64,000 nucleotides of DNA, taken from the NCBI RefSeq assembly GCF_900447535.1, contig NZ_UFXX01000001.1:186001-250000 (forward strand). Reading direction: 5' to 3'. Shown piece by piece: positions 32,502 to 41,614 of this stretch. Each line of letters starts with the position of its first letter. Position 1 is the stretch's first letter. The translations under genes were made by a program, and so were the position numbers. The notes under the pieces were generated by a model, which was not told the origin of the DNA, did no database searches, and was given only the letters and a program-made list of their open reading frames with translations. Source of the stretch: Dermacoccus nishinomiyaensis (GTDB lineage: Bacteria; Actinomycetota; Actinomycetes; Actinomycetales; Dermatophilaceae).

Positions 32502-33157
32502 TGTTCACCGGAATCATCGAAGCGACCGGCACGCTCGAGCGCATCGAGCACACCGCCGACGCGGCGATCCTCACGATCGCGGGCGCCGCAGTCCTCGACG
32601 ACGCCCACCACGGCGACAGCATCGCCGTCAACGGCGTGTGCCTGACGGTGACCACGTTCGACGAGCAGCGTTTCAGCGTCGACGTCATGAAGGAGACGCT
32701 CGATCGCACGAGCCTGGGCGCGCTCGTGCCGGGCAGCCGGGTCAACCTCGAACGCGCCATGAGCGCGCAGGCACGGTTCGGCGGTCACGTCGTGCAGGGC
32801 CACGTGGATGCGACCGTCCGCATCACCGCCATCGAACCGGGGGAGCGCTGGAGCGTCGTGCGTTTCGACCTGCCCGTCGACCTGGCGCCCTACGTCGTGG
32901 AGAAGGGTTCGGTGACGCTCGACGGCGTGTCGCTCACGGTCGCCTCGCGCCAGGAGGCGTCGTTCAGCGTCAGCCTCATCCCGACGACGCTCGAGCTGAC
33001 GACGTTCGGCGCCGCCCGCGTCGGCGGTCTCGTCAACGTGGAGGTCGACGTGCTCGCCAAGTACGTCGAGCAGATGCTCGCGCCGCGCCTCGCTGCGCTC
33101 GACATCCGTCTCGTGGAACTCGACGCCCGCCTGGCGGCCTCCGAGGGGCGCGCATGA
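32501..33157 (+). CDS. ribE: Riboflavin synthase, alpha chain
   Basis: Dismutates two 6,7-dimethyl-8-ribityllumazines to riboflavin. The 218 residues begin MFTGIIEATGTLERIE and hold two lumazine-binding repeats, each with a VNGVCLTV / LDGVSLTV core. ATG 32501 follows ribD directly, preceded by AAGGAGAT. It overlaps the transporter gene by 4 bases. Confidence 0.96.
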   Translation: MFTGIIEATGTLERIEHTADAAILTIAGAAVLDDAHHGDSIAVNGVCLTVTTFDEQRFSVDVMKETLDRTSLGALVPGSRVNLERAMSAQARFGGHVVQGHVDATVRITAIEPGERWSVVRFDLPVDLAPYVVEKGSVTLDGVSLTVASRQEASFSVSLIPTTLELTTFGAARVGGLVNVEVDVLAKYVEQMLAPRLAALDIRLVELDARLAASEGRA

Positions 33158-33846
33158 GCATCTGGGAACAGGCCTACTCGGCGCACCTGACGATCGGCGG
33201 TGCGCAGATCACGTGGCGCGAGATCATCGGCAACGCGTTCGGGATGGCGTCCGCGATCGGTGGCATGCGCCGCAAGGTGTGGGCGTGGCCGGTCGGCATC
33301 ATCGGCAACATGCTGCTGTTCACCGTGTTCGCCGGGCTCGTGTTCGGCATGGACGATCGCGCGCCGATGCTCGGTCAGGCCGGGCGGCAGATCTTCTTCA
33401 TCATCACGAGCCTGTACGGCTGGTGGGTGTGGCGCGCGAGCCGCCGCGACGGCACGAGCGGTGAGGCCGTCACGCCGCACTGGGCGAGCGCGAGCCAGCG
33501 CATCGGCTACCTGATCGCCTGGGGCGCGGGCGTCGTCGTCGTGCACTGGATCTTCACGCTGATCGGCGCGGGTTGGCCGGCGCCGTGGTGGTACTTCTGG
33601 TGCGACGCCTGGATCTTCGTCGGCTCCCTGCTCGCGACGTTCGCGATGGCGCGCGGCTGGAACGACTTCTGGCTCATGTGGATCGCAGTCGACGCCGTCG
33701 GCGTGCCCGAGCTCATCTATTCCAAGTACTACCCGAGCGCCGTGCTGTACGCGCTCTACGCAGCCCTCGTCGTCGTCGGATTCGTGCAGTGGGTGCGCAT
33801 CTCACGCCCCCACAGCGTCGCCGAACGCGAGAGGGAAGCGGCCTGA
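33154..33846 (+). CDS. PnuC-family vitamin transporter, probably for riboflavin (PnuX type)
   Basis: 230-residue membrane protein with about seven hydrophobic segments and PnuC features such as YGWWVWR and the Trp-rich PAPWWYFWCDAWIFVG segment. PnuC proteins import nicotinamide riboside, but relatives in FMN-riboswitch rib operons (PnuX in Corynebacterium glutamicum) transport riboflavin. Its place between ribE and ribBA, with ATGA overlap on ribE, makes riboflavin the likely substrate here. Substrate assignment is from context. Confidence 0.85.
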   Translation: MSIWEQAYSAHLTIGGAQITWREIIGNAFGMASAIGGMRRKVWAWPVGIIGNMLLFTVFAGLVFGMDDRAPMLGQAGRQIFFIITSLYGWWVWRASRRDGTSGEAVTPHWASASQRIGYLIAWGAGVVVVHWIFTLIGAGWPAPWWYFWCDAWIFVGSLLATFAMARGWNDFWLMWIAVDAVGVPELIYSKYYPSAVLYALYAALVVVGFVQWVRISRPHSVAEREREAA

Positions 33847-33906
33847 GCGATGCACAGCCCGTCGAAGCAGACCGAGACGATGAAAACCGAGACGAGAGGG
33901 AGCCTG

Positions 33907-35142
33907 ATGAGCGCCGCACCCAGCGCCGCAACGCCCGAGGAGACGCCGCTGGCGCTGTCGAGCATCGAGGACGCGCTCGAGCAACTGCGGCTCGGACGGC
34001 CGGTGCTCGTCGCCGACGACGAGAACCGCGAGAACGAGGCCGACATCGTCATGTCCGGCGCGACGATGACGCGCGAGTGGATGGCGTGGGCGATCCGGCA
34101 CAGCTCCGGGGTCATCTGCGCGCCGATGCCGGACGCGATCGCCGACCGCCTCCTGCTGCCCCCGATGGTGTCGCGCAACGAGGATCCGAAGGGCACCGCC
34201 TACACGATCTCCGTCGACGCGAAAGGCGGCGTGCACACCGGCATCTCCGCAGCCGACCGCGCGCTGACGCTGCGGTTGCTCGCCGACCCGAGCACCGAGC
34301 CGAGCGCGCTGACGCGCCCCGGGCACGTCTTCCCGCTGCGCGCCAAGCCGGGCGGCGTCCTCGAGCGCGACGGGCACACCGAGGCCTCCGTCGACCTGTG
34401 CCGCCTCGCCGGGCTCGAACCGGTCGCGATGATCGTCGAACTCGTCCACGACGACGGCGCGATGATGCGGCTGCCCGGCGCGATCGAGCTGGCGCAGCGC
34501 GAGGGCCTCGCCGTCATCACGATCGAGCAGCTCATCGGGTGGCGGCGCCGCCACGACCGCGTCGAACACGTCGCGAGCGCCGACCTGCCGACGCAGGTCG
34601 GAACGTTCCGCGTCGAGGCCTACGCCGATCGGGAGAACGGCGCCGAGCACCTCGCGCTCGTCGCGCCGACCGACGGTGATGACGTGCCGCTCGTGCGCGT
34701 CCACTCCGAATGCCTGACGGGCGACGCGCTCGGCTCGCTGCGCTGCGACTGCGGGCCGCAGCTCGCCGAGGCGCAGCGGCTCGTCGCGCGTGAGGGCGGG
34801 GTCGTCGTCTACCTGCGCGGGCAGGAGGGCCGCGGCGTCGGCCTGCTCAACAAGATCCGCGCGTACGCCCAGCAGGACGCCGGCGCCGACACCGTCGACG
34901 CGCAGACGAACCTGGGGTTGCCGATCGAGGCGCGCGAATACGGCGCTGCCGCAGCGATTCTGCGCGACCTCGGCATCGAACGGGTGCGGCTGCTGACGAA
35001 CAACCCGGCCAAGGTACGCGAGCTCGTCGAGCACGGGATCGACGTCGTCGAGACGGTGCCGCTCGTCGCGGGGCGCACCGTCCAGAACGCCTCCTACCTG
35101 CGCACCAAGCGCGAGCGCATGGGGCACACGTTCGACGCGTGA
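33907..35142 (+). CDS. ribBA: Bifunctional DHBP synthase / GTP cyclohydrolase II
   Basis: Makes both riboflavin precursors. The N-terminal RibB domain has DDENRENEADIV, RPGHVFPLRA and GHTEASVDLCRLAG; the C-terminal RibA domain has the zinc ligands in GDALGSLRCDCGPQL and GRGVGLLNKIRAY. ATG 33907 is chosen since GAGAGGGAG lies five bases upstream; an in-frame ATG at 33850 would add 19 unmatched residues. 411 residues. Confidence 0.95.
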   Translation: MSAAPSAATPEETPLALSSIEDALEQLRLGRPVLVADDENRENEADIVMSGATMTREWMAWAIRHSSGVICAPMPDAIADRLLLPPMVSRNEDPKGTAYTISVDAKGGVHTGISAADRALTLRLLADPSTEPSALTRPGHVFPLRAKPGGVLERDGHTEASVDLCRLAGLEPVAMIVELVHDDGAMMRLPGAIELAQREGLAVITIEQLIGWRRRHDRVEHVASADLPTQVGTFRVEAYADRENGAEHLALVAPTDGDDVPLVRVHSECLTGDALGSLRCDCGPQLAEAQRLVAREGGVVVYLRGQEGRGVGLLNKIRAYAQQDAGADTVDAQTNLGLPIEAREYGAAAAILRDLGIERVRLLTNNPAKVRELVEHGIDVVETVPLVAGRTVQNASYLRTKRERMGHTFDA

Positions 35143-35226
35143 ACCGCGCGTCGCATCGGAACCACCAGCCCGGCACACCACCCGCACGCACGAACCACCA
35201 CTGCAGATCGATCGAAGGAGAACATC

Positions 35227-35718
35227 ATGAGCGGCCACGGAGCCCCCACCCTCAGCACTGACGCGGCGGGCCTGCGCGTCGCCGTCGTCGCGGCGAGCTG
35301 GCACGAGAAGGTCATGAACGGCCTCATCGACGGCGCCCGTCGCGGCCTCGCCGACGCCGGCGTCCGTGACGACGACGTGACACTCGTGCGCGTGCCCGGC
35401 ACGTTCGAGCTGACGGCGGCCTGCGCGCGCCTCGCGCCGCACTTCGACGTCCTCGTCGCGCTCGGCGTCGTCATTCGCGGTGGCACTCCGCACTTCGACT
35501 ACGTCTGCAGCGCCGCGACGGACGGGCTGACGCAGATCGGCGTCACGACCGGCAAGGCGATCGGTTTCGGCGTCCTCACGTGCGACACCGACGCCCAGGC
35601 GCTCGATCGTGCGGGCCTCGAGGGTTCGAGCGAGGACAAGGGTCACGAGGCGGCGACGGCGGCCGTCGTCACGGAGATGACGTTGCGCTCGTTGCAGCTT
35701 CCGGCCGCGACGCTGTGA
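35227..35718 (+). CDS. ribH: 6,7-dimethyl-8-ribityllumazine synthase
   Basis: Condenses the RibA/D and RibB products. The 163 residues include the substrate motifs [11 protein letters not shown] and [18 protein letters not shown] 35227 has GAAGGAG eight bases upstream. An 84-base gap follows ribBA. It closes the riboflavin operon; the hisE promoter lies just after its stop. Confidence 0.96.
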   Translation: MSGHGAPTLSTDAAGLRVAVVAASWHEKVMNGLIDGARRGLADAGVRDDDVTLVRVPGTFELTAACARLAPHFDVLVALGVVIRGGTPHFDYVCSAATDGLTQIGVTTGKAIGFGVLTCDTDAQALDRAGLEGSSEDKGHEAATAAVVTEMTLRSLQLPAATL

Positions 35719-35763
35719 GCGGCGCGACGCCGGGCGCGGTCGGCCCGGCGCGAACGCAGCCGG

Positions 35764-35769
35764 TAGCCT
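35764..35769 (+). promoter_or_regulatory. -10 element TAGCCT for hisE-hisG
   Basis: TAGCCT lies eight bases before the hisE GTG at 35778, again a spacing that predicts a leaderless or nearly leaderless transcript. It marks the border between the rib and his groups. Confidence 0.5.
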
Positions 35770-35777
35770 TGGGCACC

Positions 35778-36041
35778 GTGAAGAGCTTTGAGCAACTGTG
35801 GGAAGAACTGAGCGAGAAGGCGGCCACGCGCCCCGAAGGGTCGGGCACCGTCGCCGAGCTCGACGCGGGCGTCCACTTCATCGGCAAGAAGATCGTCGAG
35901 GAGGCCGCCGAGGTGTGGATGGCCGCCGAGCACGAGGGCAACGCCGCCGCCGCCGAGGAGATCAGCCAGTTGCTGTACCACCTGCAGGTGCTCATGCTCG
36001 AGCGCGGCATCACGCTCGACGACGTCTACTCCCACCTGTGA
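35778..36041 (+). CDS. hisE: Phosphoribosyl-ATP pyrophosphatase
   Basis: Second step of histidine synthesis. 87 residues with the MazG-like helix motif [18 protein letters not shown] and [17 protein letters not shown] 35778 is the start that leaves the usual N-terminus ([11 protein letters not shown]). hisG follows after 14 bases, an actinobacterial hisE-hisG pair. Confidence 0.96.
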   Translation: MKSFEQLWEELSEKAATRPEGSGTVAELDAGVHFIGKKIVEEAAEVWMAAEHEGNAAAAEEISQLLYHLQVLMLERGITLDDVYSHL

Positions 36042-36055
36042 TCGAAGGGTCCTCC

Positions 36056-36901
36056 ATGCTGCGCGTTGCCGTGCCCAACAAGGGCGCCCTGTCCGAATCC
36101 GCCGCGTCGATGCTCAAGGAAGCGGGCTACCGCGGGCGTCGCGAGTCGAAGGAACTCGTCGTCGTCGACCGCGACAACGACGTCGAGTTCTTCTTCCTGC
36201 GCCCCAAGGACATCGCCGTCTACGTCGGTTCGGGCACCCTCGACCTCGGCATCACCGGGCGTGACCTGCTGCTCGATTCCGGCTCGAGCGCCGTCGAACA
36301 CCTGCAGCTCGGCTTCGGCGGTTCGACGTTCCGCTACGCCGGCCGCCCGGGTGTCGCGACGTCCGTCAGCGAGCTGGTGGGGCGCCGCATCGCGACGTCG
36401 TTCGCCGGCCTCGTGCGGGCCGATCTCGCCAAGAACGGCGTCGAGGCCGAGGTCGTACGTCTCGACGGCGCCGTCGAGACGGCCGTGACGCTCGGCGTCG
36501 CCGACGTCATCGCCGACGTCGTCGAGACCGGCACGACGCTGCGCAACGCGGGCCTCGAGGTCTTCGGCGAGCCGATCCTCACGAGTGAGGCCGTTCTCAT
36601 CCGCCCCGACGCGCGTGAAGTCGGTGACGCCGCACTGACGCTCGTGCGTCGCCTCGAAGGTGTCCTCACGGCCCGCAACTTCGTCATGATGGACTATGAC
36701 ATCGAAGCTTCCCTCGTCGAACGCGCCGCGGCGCTGACGCCGGGGCTCGAGTCGCCGACCGTCTCGCCGCTGCACGACCCGAACAAGGTCGCGGTGCGCG
36801 CGATGGTCAACCGCAAGGTCATCAACCACGTGATGGACGAGCTGTACGCGCTCGGCGCGCGCGCCATCCTCGTCACCGACATCGCAGCCTGCCGCCTGTA
36901 G
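36056..36901 (+). CDS. hisG: ATP phosphoribosyltransferase (long form)
   Basis: First, feedback-controlled step of histidine synthesis. The 281 residues have the catalytic domains (MLRVAVPNKGALSESA, DLGITGRDLL, DVVETGTTLRNAGLE) and the C-terminal ACT-like histidine-binding domain of the long form, so no HisZ is needed. ATG 36056; GAAGGG lies upstream. Confidence 0.96.
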   Translation: MLRVAVPNKGALSESAASMLKEAGYRGRRESKELVVVDRDNDVEFFFLRPKDIAVYVGSGTLDLGITGRDLLLDSGSSAVEHLQLGFGGSTFRYAGRPGVATSVSELVGRRIATSFAGLVRADLAKNGVEAEVVRLDGAVETAVTLGVADVIADVVETGTTLRNAGLEVFGEPILTSEAVLIRPDAREVGDAALTLVRRLEGVLTARNFVMMDYDIEASLVERAAALTPGLESPTVSPLHDPNKVAVRAMVNRKVINHVMDELYALGARAILVTDIAACRL

Positions 36902-36922
36902 TCGAGCCCGCGAGGAGCAATC

Positions 36923-37396
36923 ATGAGTGACGTCGACGCCTACCGTCCCTTCGTCCCGCGACGCGGGCGGGCGATGGCGTTCACCGCGGCGGCGCTGTCC
37001 GTCGTCGTGTTCGGCATCGTCGCGTTCGTCCTCGTGCCCGGTGGCGGTGCGACGGGGTGGACGACGATGGACAAGTGGTCGCTGTTCTTCCTCGGGTGTG
37101 CCATCGGCTGGATGCTGTCGCGCTGGGGGCTCGTCAAGGCAGTGCCGAACGAGCGCGGCCTCAAGGTGCGCAACCTCATCCTCACGCGTGAGATCGAGTG
37201 GGCCGAGATCCTCGGCGTCCAGTTCGGCGGCGGGCGGGCCTGGGCGACGCTCGACCTCGCCGACACCGAGCAGCTCGCCGTCATGGCCATCCAGCGCGCT
37301 GACGGCCCGTCGGCCGAGGCGGAGGCCTCGCGCCTCGCGGCCCTCGTCGAGGTCGCTCGTCAGCGTGCCGCGGCCGCGGCGGGCGCGCACGACTGA
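36923..37396 (+). CDS. Small membrane protein with bacterial PH domain
   Basis: 157 residues: basic N-terminus, two hydrophobic segments (FTAAALSVVVFGIVAFVLV and WSLFFLGCAIGWMLS) and then a PH-like beta domain starting VPNERGLKVRNLILTREIEWAEI. The pattern matches actinobacterial PH domain-containing proteins of unknown function (Cfp6-like). ATG 36923 has GAGGAG upstream. Same direction as hisG with a 21-base gap. Confidence 0.8.
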   Translation: MSDVDAYRPFVPRRGRAMAFTAAALSVVVFGIVAFVLVPGGGATGWTTMDKWSLFFLGCAIGWMLSRWGLVKAVPNERGLKVRNLILTREIEWAEILGVQFGGGRAWATLDLADTEQLAVMAIQRADGPSAEAEASRLAALVEVARQRAAAAAGAHD

Positions 37397-37403
37397 CGCT
37401 CGT

Positions 37404-38018
37404 TCAGCCCCGAATGGGGTCGTCCGGCACGCGAACGAGCGCGTCGGGGCGCGGTGGGTGCGCCGCGAACCAGGCGTCCTCCTGCAACTCCCACGCGAGC
37501 CAGTAGGGCACGAACGTCTCGCCGTCGCGCTCCAGCGCGCGCCGCTTGCGTGTCTCGCGCTCGGCCTCCAGCCACAGGGCGGCGTGGGCGAGCGACCGTC
37601 CGACCCAGGTCGCGCCGACGCCTTCGACGATGAGCGGACGATCGGGTGTGATTGTGACGCGTCCTCGCGCCGCCGTGCCCGGCCAGTGGGTCGGCAGGTA
37701 GGTGCTCGCGTTGTGGCGTGACCACTGCTCGGCGATGTGACGGGCCCGCACGAGCCCCGCCGACAGCCCGTCCCAGTCGCGGTACAGATCGTCGAGGTGG
37801 ACGATCTGGGCGTCCACGTGACGATCGTGCAGAGCGCCGGCGAGCTGCGTCTTGCCCGAGCCGGAGCGGCCGTCGATCGTGACGAGCCAGCGCGGGCGCG
37901 TCATCCGCGCCTCGACGTGCGCGAGGGCGTCGTCGTGTTCGACGTGCGGCACGCACGCGAGGGCGGCGGCCTCGGGACGCACGGGGGCCGAGAGCGAGCC
38001 GGCGCGTGCGTCATCCAC
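37404..38018 (-). CDS. P-loop nucleoside/uridine kinase-like ATP-binding protein
   Basis: 204 residues, reverse strand. After a 38-residue variable N-terminus comes WLVTIDGRSGSGKTQLAG (Walker A) and IVHLDDLYRDWDGL, a uridine kinase-like pattern, and later ETRKRRALERDGETFVPYWL. Substrate unknown. The GTG start at 38018 is supported by a -10 element six bases upstream; ATG at 37904 would start directly at the kinase domain. Convergent with the PH gene, divergent from hisF. Confidence 0.8.
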   Translation of the reverse strand: MDDARAGSLSAPVRPEAAALACVPHVEHDDALAHVEARMTRPRWLVTIDGRSGSGKTQLAGALHDRHVDAQIVHLDDLYRDWDGLSAGLVRARHIAEQWSRHNASTYLPTHWPGTAARGRVTITPDRPLIVEGVGATWVGRSLAHAALWLEAERETRKRRALERDGETFVPYWLAWELQEDAWFAAHPPRPDALVRVPDDPIRG

Positions 38019-38024
38019 GGATCA

Positions 38025-38030
38025 AACCTA
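38025..38030 (-). promoter_or_regulatory. -10 element TAGGTT (reverse) for the P-loop kinase-like gene
   Basis: On the reverse strand TAGGTT is followed by six bases and the GTG at 38018, predicting a leaderless mRNA. It faces away from the hisF promoter 24 bases further on. Confidence 0.55.
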
Positions 38031-38054
38031 TCGGCGCTGCGTCGCCGTGGCCTC

Positions 38055-38060
38055 TAATCT
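38055..38060 (+). promoter_or_regulatory. -10 element TAATCT for hisF
   Basis: TAATCT is followed by GGTGCC and the hisF ATG at 38067, giving a leaderless start. With the reverse element at 38025-38030 it forms a compact divergent promoter. Confidence 0.6.
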
Positions 38061-38066
38061 GGTGCC

Positions 38067-38819
38067 ATGACTGTTGCCGTGCGTGTCATCCCGTGCCTCG
38101 ACGTCGACGCCGGCCGCGTCGTCAAGGGCGTCAACTTCGAGAACCTGCGCGACGCGGGCGACCCCGTCGAGCTCGCCGCGAAGTACGGCGCCCAGGGCGC
38201 CGACGAGTTGACGTTCCTCGACGTGACGGCGAGCTCCTCGGATCGTTCGACGACGTACGACGTCGTCTCGCGCACCGCGGAGCAGGTCTTCATCCCGCTG
38301 ACGGTCGGGGGAGGCGTGCGCACGGTCGACGACGTCGACCGGTTGCTGCGCGCCGGCGCCGACAAGGTCGGCATCAACACGGGCGCCATCGCTCGCCCCG
38401 CGGTCATCGGGGAGATCGCCGACCGGTTCGGCGCGCAGGTGCTCGTCCTGTCGGCCGACGTGCGCCGCGTCGATGGCCACTACGTCGTGACGACGCACGG
38501 TGGGCGTCGCGCGAGCGACCTCGACGCCGTCGAATGGTGTGCTCGCGCGGAGGCGCTGGGCGCCGGGGAGATTCTGCTCAACTCGATGGACGCCGACGGC
38601 ACGAAGGCCGGCTTCGACCTCGACCTCGTCGACGCCGTGCGCCGCGAGGTCAGCGTCCCGCTCATCGCGAGCGGCGGCGCGGGCGCCGTCGAGCACTTCG
38701 AGCCGGCCGTCGCGCACGGCGCTGACGCGGTGCTCGCCGCGTCGGTGTTCCACTACGGCGAGCTGACGATCGGTGACGTCAAGGGTGCCCTTGCGGCGGC
38801 GGGGCACCCGGTGCGCTGA
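38067..38819 (+). CDS. hisF: Imidazole glycerol phosphate synthase, cyclase subunit
   Basis: With HisH makes IGP and AICAR. The 250-residue barrel has the catalytic Asp in [17 protein letters not shown] and the second acid in LSADVRR, and GGGVRTVDD / [10 protein letters not shown] phosphate sites. hisH and hisA are not in the window. hisI, usually adjacent, is 8.8 kb away beyond an accessory interval. A 14-base direct repeat (38811-38824, 38829-38842) spans its stop. Confidence 0.96.
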   Translation: MTVAVRVIPCLDVDAGRVVKGVNFENLRDAGDPVELAAKYGAQGADELTFLDVTASSSDRSTTYDVVSRTAEQVFIPLTVGGGVRTVDDVDRLLRAGADKVGINTGAIARPAVIGEIADRFGAQVLVLSADVRRVDGHYVVTTHGGRRASDLDAVEWCARAEALGAGEILLNSMDADGTKAGFDLDLVDAVRREVSVPLIASGGAGAVEHFEPAVAHGADAVLAASVFHYGELTIGDVKGALAAAGHPVR

Positions 38820-38840
38820 CGCTCCGTCGTGCGCTGACGC

Positions 38841-39485
38841 TCAGATGCCGCGCGGTTCAGCGACGAACCGGTTGATGTCGTCGGGCTCGCCCTCGAACTC
38901 GACGAAGCTCATCCGCCCGGCCAGGTGCAGCAGCACCTCGCTCGGCTGGCCGGCGACGATGAACTCGCCGATCGGCTCCGACGGCGAGTTGAGCGCCAGC
39001 GGCGCGTGCCCCGGGCACAGCGCCGCGACGCGCATCGCCGAGCGGCGCAGCGTCATCCGTGCGGCCGTGGGCAATGCGTCGTAGAGCGCGTTCTGCAGGT
39101 CGGCGCCCAGCACGCGGACGCCGTCCTGGTCGGCGGCCGGCAGCTGAGCGCGCAGGATGTCCTCGTGGTGGATGAAGTACTCCTGCAGGTTCGCGTGCGC
39201 ATCGACGGCGGGGATGCGGAACGGCGAGAACTCGTGCGGACCCTTGCGCACCATGTCGACGAGATCCTCGAACGGGCGCAACGCGTAGCGCTCCCGGGTG
39301 CGTTCGGACGCGTCGCGCACCTGGGGCACGAGGATACCGAGGGCCTCCGGGCGGCGCTCACGCATCGCGAGGTGTGCCATGAGATCCCTGACATTCCAGC
39401 CGACGCACAGCGTCGGCGCGTCCGGGCCGAGGCGCAGGGCGGTGTCGCACAGGGCATGACGTTCGGCTTGGGCATACTTGCGCAT
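38841..39485 (-). CDS. TIGR03085-type DinB/MDMPI-fold metal-binding protein
   Basis: 214 residues of the actinobacterial TIGR03085 family, related to mycothiol-dependent maleylpyruvate isomerase. The N-terminal helix-bundle signature is LCVGWNVRDLMAHLAMRERRP, with a second conserved helix FIHHEDILRAQ containing paired His residues that could bind metal. Function unknown; a mycothiol- or metal-dependent enzyme is possible. It converges on hisF and diverges from the ABC exporter genes with 47 bases between start codons. Confidence 0.82.
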   Translation of the reverse strand: MRKYAQAERHALCDTALRLGPDAPTLCVGWNVRDLMAHLAMRERRPEALGILVPQVRDASERTRERYALRPFEDLVDMVRKGPHEFSPFRIPAVDAHANLQEYFIHHEDILRAQLPAADQDGVRVLGADLQNALYDALPTAARMTLRRSAMRVAALCPGHAPLALNSPSEPIGEFIVAGQPSEVLLHLAGRMSFVEFEGEPDDINRFVAEPRGI

Positions 39486-39532
39486 GCCGCAATGTTGTCA
39501 CCTGCGCGAATGCGCGAGCAAAGGAACCCCAC

Positions 39533-41614
39533 GTGACCTCAGCCGACCTGGCCCCTGACGCCTCACCTGTGCGCGTGGCCGCCGCCGGCGCCCGCGAGCA
39601 GTGGCGAGCGTTCACGCCCGCCGTCATCGGCGCGACGGCATACGGCATCCTCACCGTCCTCACCGCCCGCGTCATCGGCCACCTCGTCGCGGACGTCGTC
39701 ACGCCGGCGGTGCGCGATCGTCACCTGGACGGTGCGATGGTCTGGCAGATCGTGTGGCAGCTCGGCGGCGTCGTCGCGCTCAACGCGGCCGCCGTCATCC
39801 TGCGCCGCATCGCGGCGGGCGTGGCGTACAACAACCTCATCGCCTCGACGCGGCGGCAGGTGACGCGCGCCTACCAGCTACTGCCCATGCGCTGGCACCT
39901 CGCGCACCCGTCGGGTCAGCTGCTGTCGCACGCGAACTCGGACGTCGAGGCGATCTGGAACATCTTCCAGCCGCTGCCGATGGCGCTCGGCGTCGCCGTC
40001 ATGCTGGCGTTCGGGTTCGTCTCGATCTTCCTCGTCGACGTGTGGCTCGGCGTCGTCGCGCTCGTCGTGTTCCCGCTGCTGATCGTCATCAACTACTGGT
40101 TCCAGGTCGTCATGCGCGCCCGCGTGGAAGCGTCGCAGGCCGCGCGAGCGCGCGTCAGCGCCGTCGCGGACGAGAGCTTCGACGGCGCACTCGTCGTCAA
40201 GGCGCTCGGGCGAGCGGACGCGGAGGTGTCCCGGTTCGGTGACGCCGCGGGCGAGCTGCGCGACGCCAACGTCAGGCTCGGACGTACCGAGGGCATCTTC
40301 GACCCGATGACGAACGCGCTGCCGACGATCGGTTCGCTGCTCGTGGTCCTCGTCGGCGCCGAGCGGGTCGCGTCAGGCGCGATCACGGCGGCCGACGTCG
40401 TCGAGGTGGCGTACCTGTTCAACCTGCTCGCATGGCCGGTGCGTGCGTTCGGCTGGATCCTGTTCAGCCTGCCGCAGGTCGCGATCGGGTGGAAGCGCGT
40501 CAAGCCGATCCTCGACGAGGCGGGCTCGACAGTGGTGCCCGCCCGCACGCTGGAGCTACCCGGTGGGCCGATCGCCGTCGACGTCGAGCACGTGACGTTC
40601 CGTCACGACGCGCGGCCGGCGGCGGGGGCTGATGCTGAGGGCGAGTCGGAGGACGGTGCCGACGTGGCCGAGGGCCTTCAGGAGCGGCGCGCAGCGTTGA
40701 CCGACGTGACGCTGCGCGTGCCCGCGGGCGGATCGCTCGCCGTCGTCGGGGCGACGGGTGCCGGCAAGACGACGCTCGCTCAGGTCATCGCGGGGCTGAC
40801 GACGCCCGATTCGGGCAGCGTGCTCTATGACGGCGTGCCCGCCGCGCATGCCGTGGCACGCGAGGAGCGGGTGGCGCTCGCGACGCAGGAGGCGTTCGTG
40901 TTCAACGAGTCGACGCGTGAGAACGTCGCGCTGGGGCGCGCCGGTGTGGATGCGGGGGCTATCGATGCGGCGCTCGGTGTCGCGCACGCCAAGGGGTTCG
41001 TCGCGGCGCTGCCGGAGGGGGAGGACACGTCGCTCGGCGAGCGCGGATCGCGGCTCTCTGGCGGTCAGCGTCAGCGCGTGGCGCTCGCGCGCGTGCTCGC
41101 GGGACGCCCCGGGCTCGTCGTGCTCGACGATGCGACGAGTGCCATCGACCCCGCGGTCGAAGGGCAGATCCTCACGTCCCTCGAGGAGGCGACGGACGGC
41201 TGCACAAGCGTCATCATCGCGCACCGCCGCTCGAGCATCCTGCTCGCCGACGAGGTCGCGTTCCTCGACGCCGGGCGCGTCGTCGCTCAAGGCACGCACG
41301 AAGAACTCATGGCGACGCAGCCGGCTTATGCGCTGTTGCTCACGGCGTACGAGACGCAGGACTCTTCAGCGTCCGGGGACGAGTCTGAGGGCGGGGGCCA
41401 AGGCGACTCAGACCGCGGCGCATCGGACGGGGCGACATCGGCTCCGCCTCATGCGGGGTCGGACGAGGCGCCCGCGGGGCAGGGGATCGCAGGGCAGACG
41501 GGGGTGTTCCACGAATCGGGTGAAGCGGACGAACGCGGCGCGTTGGGAGCCATGACCGCGGCACCCGAAGCGTCGGTCGTCGATGCCGTCCGCGAGGAAG
41601 GCGAGGCGCGATGA
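39533..41614 (+). CDS. ABC exporter half-transporter 1 (degenerate ATP site)
   Basis: 693 residues: six-helix exporter domain (about 25-330) then an ATPase domain with Walker A VGATGAGKTT (near 405), canonical signature LSGGQRQRVALAR and H-loop AHRRSS. Walker B is LVVLDDATSAID: the catalytic Glu is Asp, the mark of the non-hydrolysing site of heterodimeric exporters. An acidic insert (GESEDGADVAEGLQ) lies before Walker A, and the last about 90 residues are an acidic low-complexity tail. GTG 39533 with AAGGAA upstream. Overlaps the second half by 4 bases. Substrate unknown. Confidence 0.9.
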   Translation: MTSADLAPDASPVRVAAAGAREQWRAFTPAVIGATAYGILTVLTARVIGHLVADVVTPAVRDRHLDGAMVWQIVWQLGGVVALNAAAVILRRIAAGVAYNNLIASTRRQVTRAYQLLPMRWHLAHPSGQLLSHANSDVEAIWNIFQPLPMALGVAVMLAFGFVSIFLVDVWLGVVALVVFPLLIVINYWFQVVMRARVEASQAARARVSAVADESFDGALVVKALGRADAEVSRFGDAAGELRDANVRLGRTEGIFDPMTNALPTIGSLLVVLVGAERVASGAITAADVVEVAYLFNLLAWPVRAFGWILFSLPQVAIGWKRVKPILDEAGSTVVPARTLELPGGPIAVDVEHVTFRHDARPAAGADAEGESEDGADVAEGLQERRAALTDVTLRVPAGGSLAVVGATGAGKTTLAQVIAGLTTPDSGSVLYDGVPAAHAVAREERVALATQEAFVFNESTRENVALGRAGVDAGAIDAALGVAHAKGFVAALPEGEDTSLGERGSRLSGGQRQRVALARVLAGRPGLVVLDDATSAIDPAVEGQILTSLEEATDGCTSVIIAHRRSSILLADEVAFLDAGRVVAQGTHEELMATQPAYALLLTAYETQDSSASGDESEGGGQGDSDRGASDGATSAPPHAGSDEAPAGQGIAGQTGVFHESGEADERGALGAMTAAPEASVVDAVREEGEAR

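Noticed and set aside
33850-33906. Upstream ATG extending RibBA by 19 residues
   Set aside because: ATG 33907 has the strong GAGAGGGAG ribosome-binding site and the extension does not resemble the family N-terminus.
38811-38842. 14-base direct repeat (GTGCGCTGACGCTC twice) over the hisF stop
   Set aside because: Probably local duplication between convergent genes; too short and GC-biased to support an attachment site.
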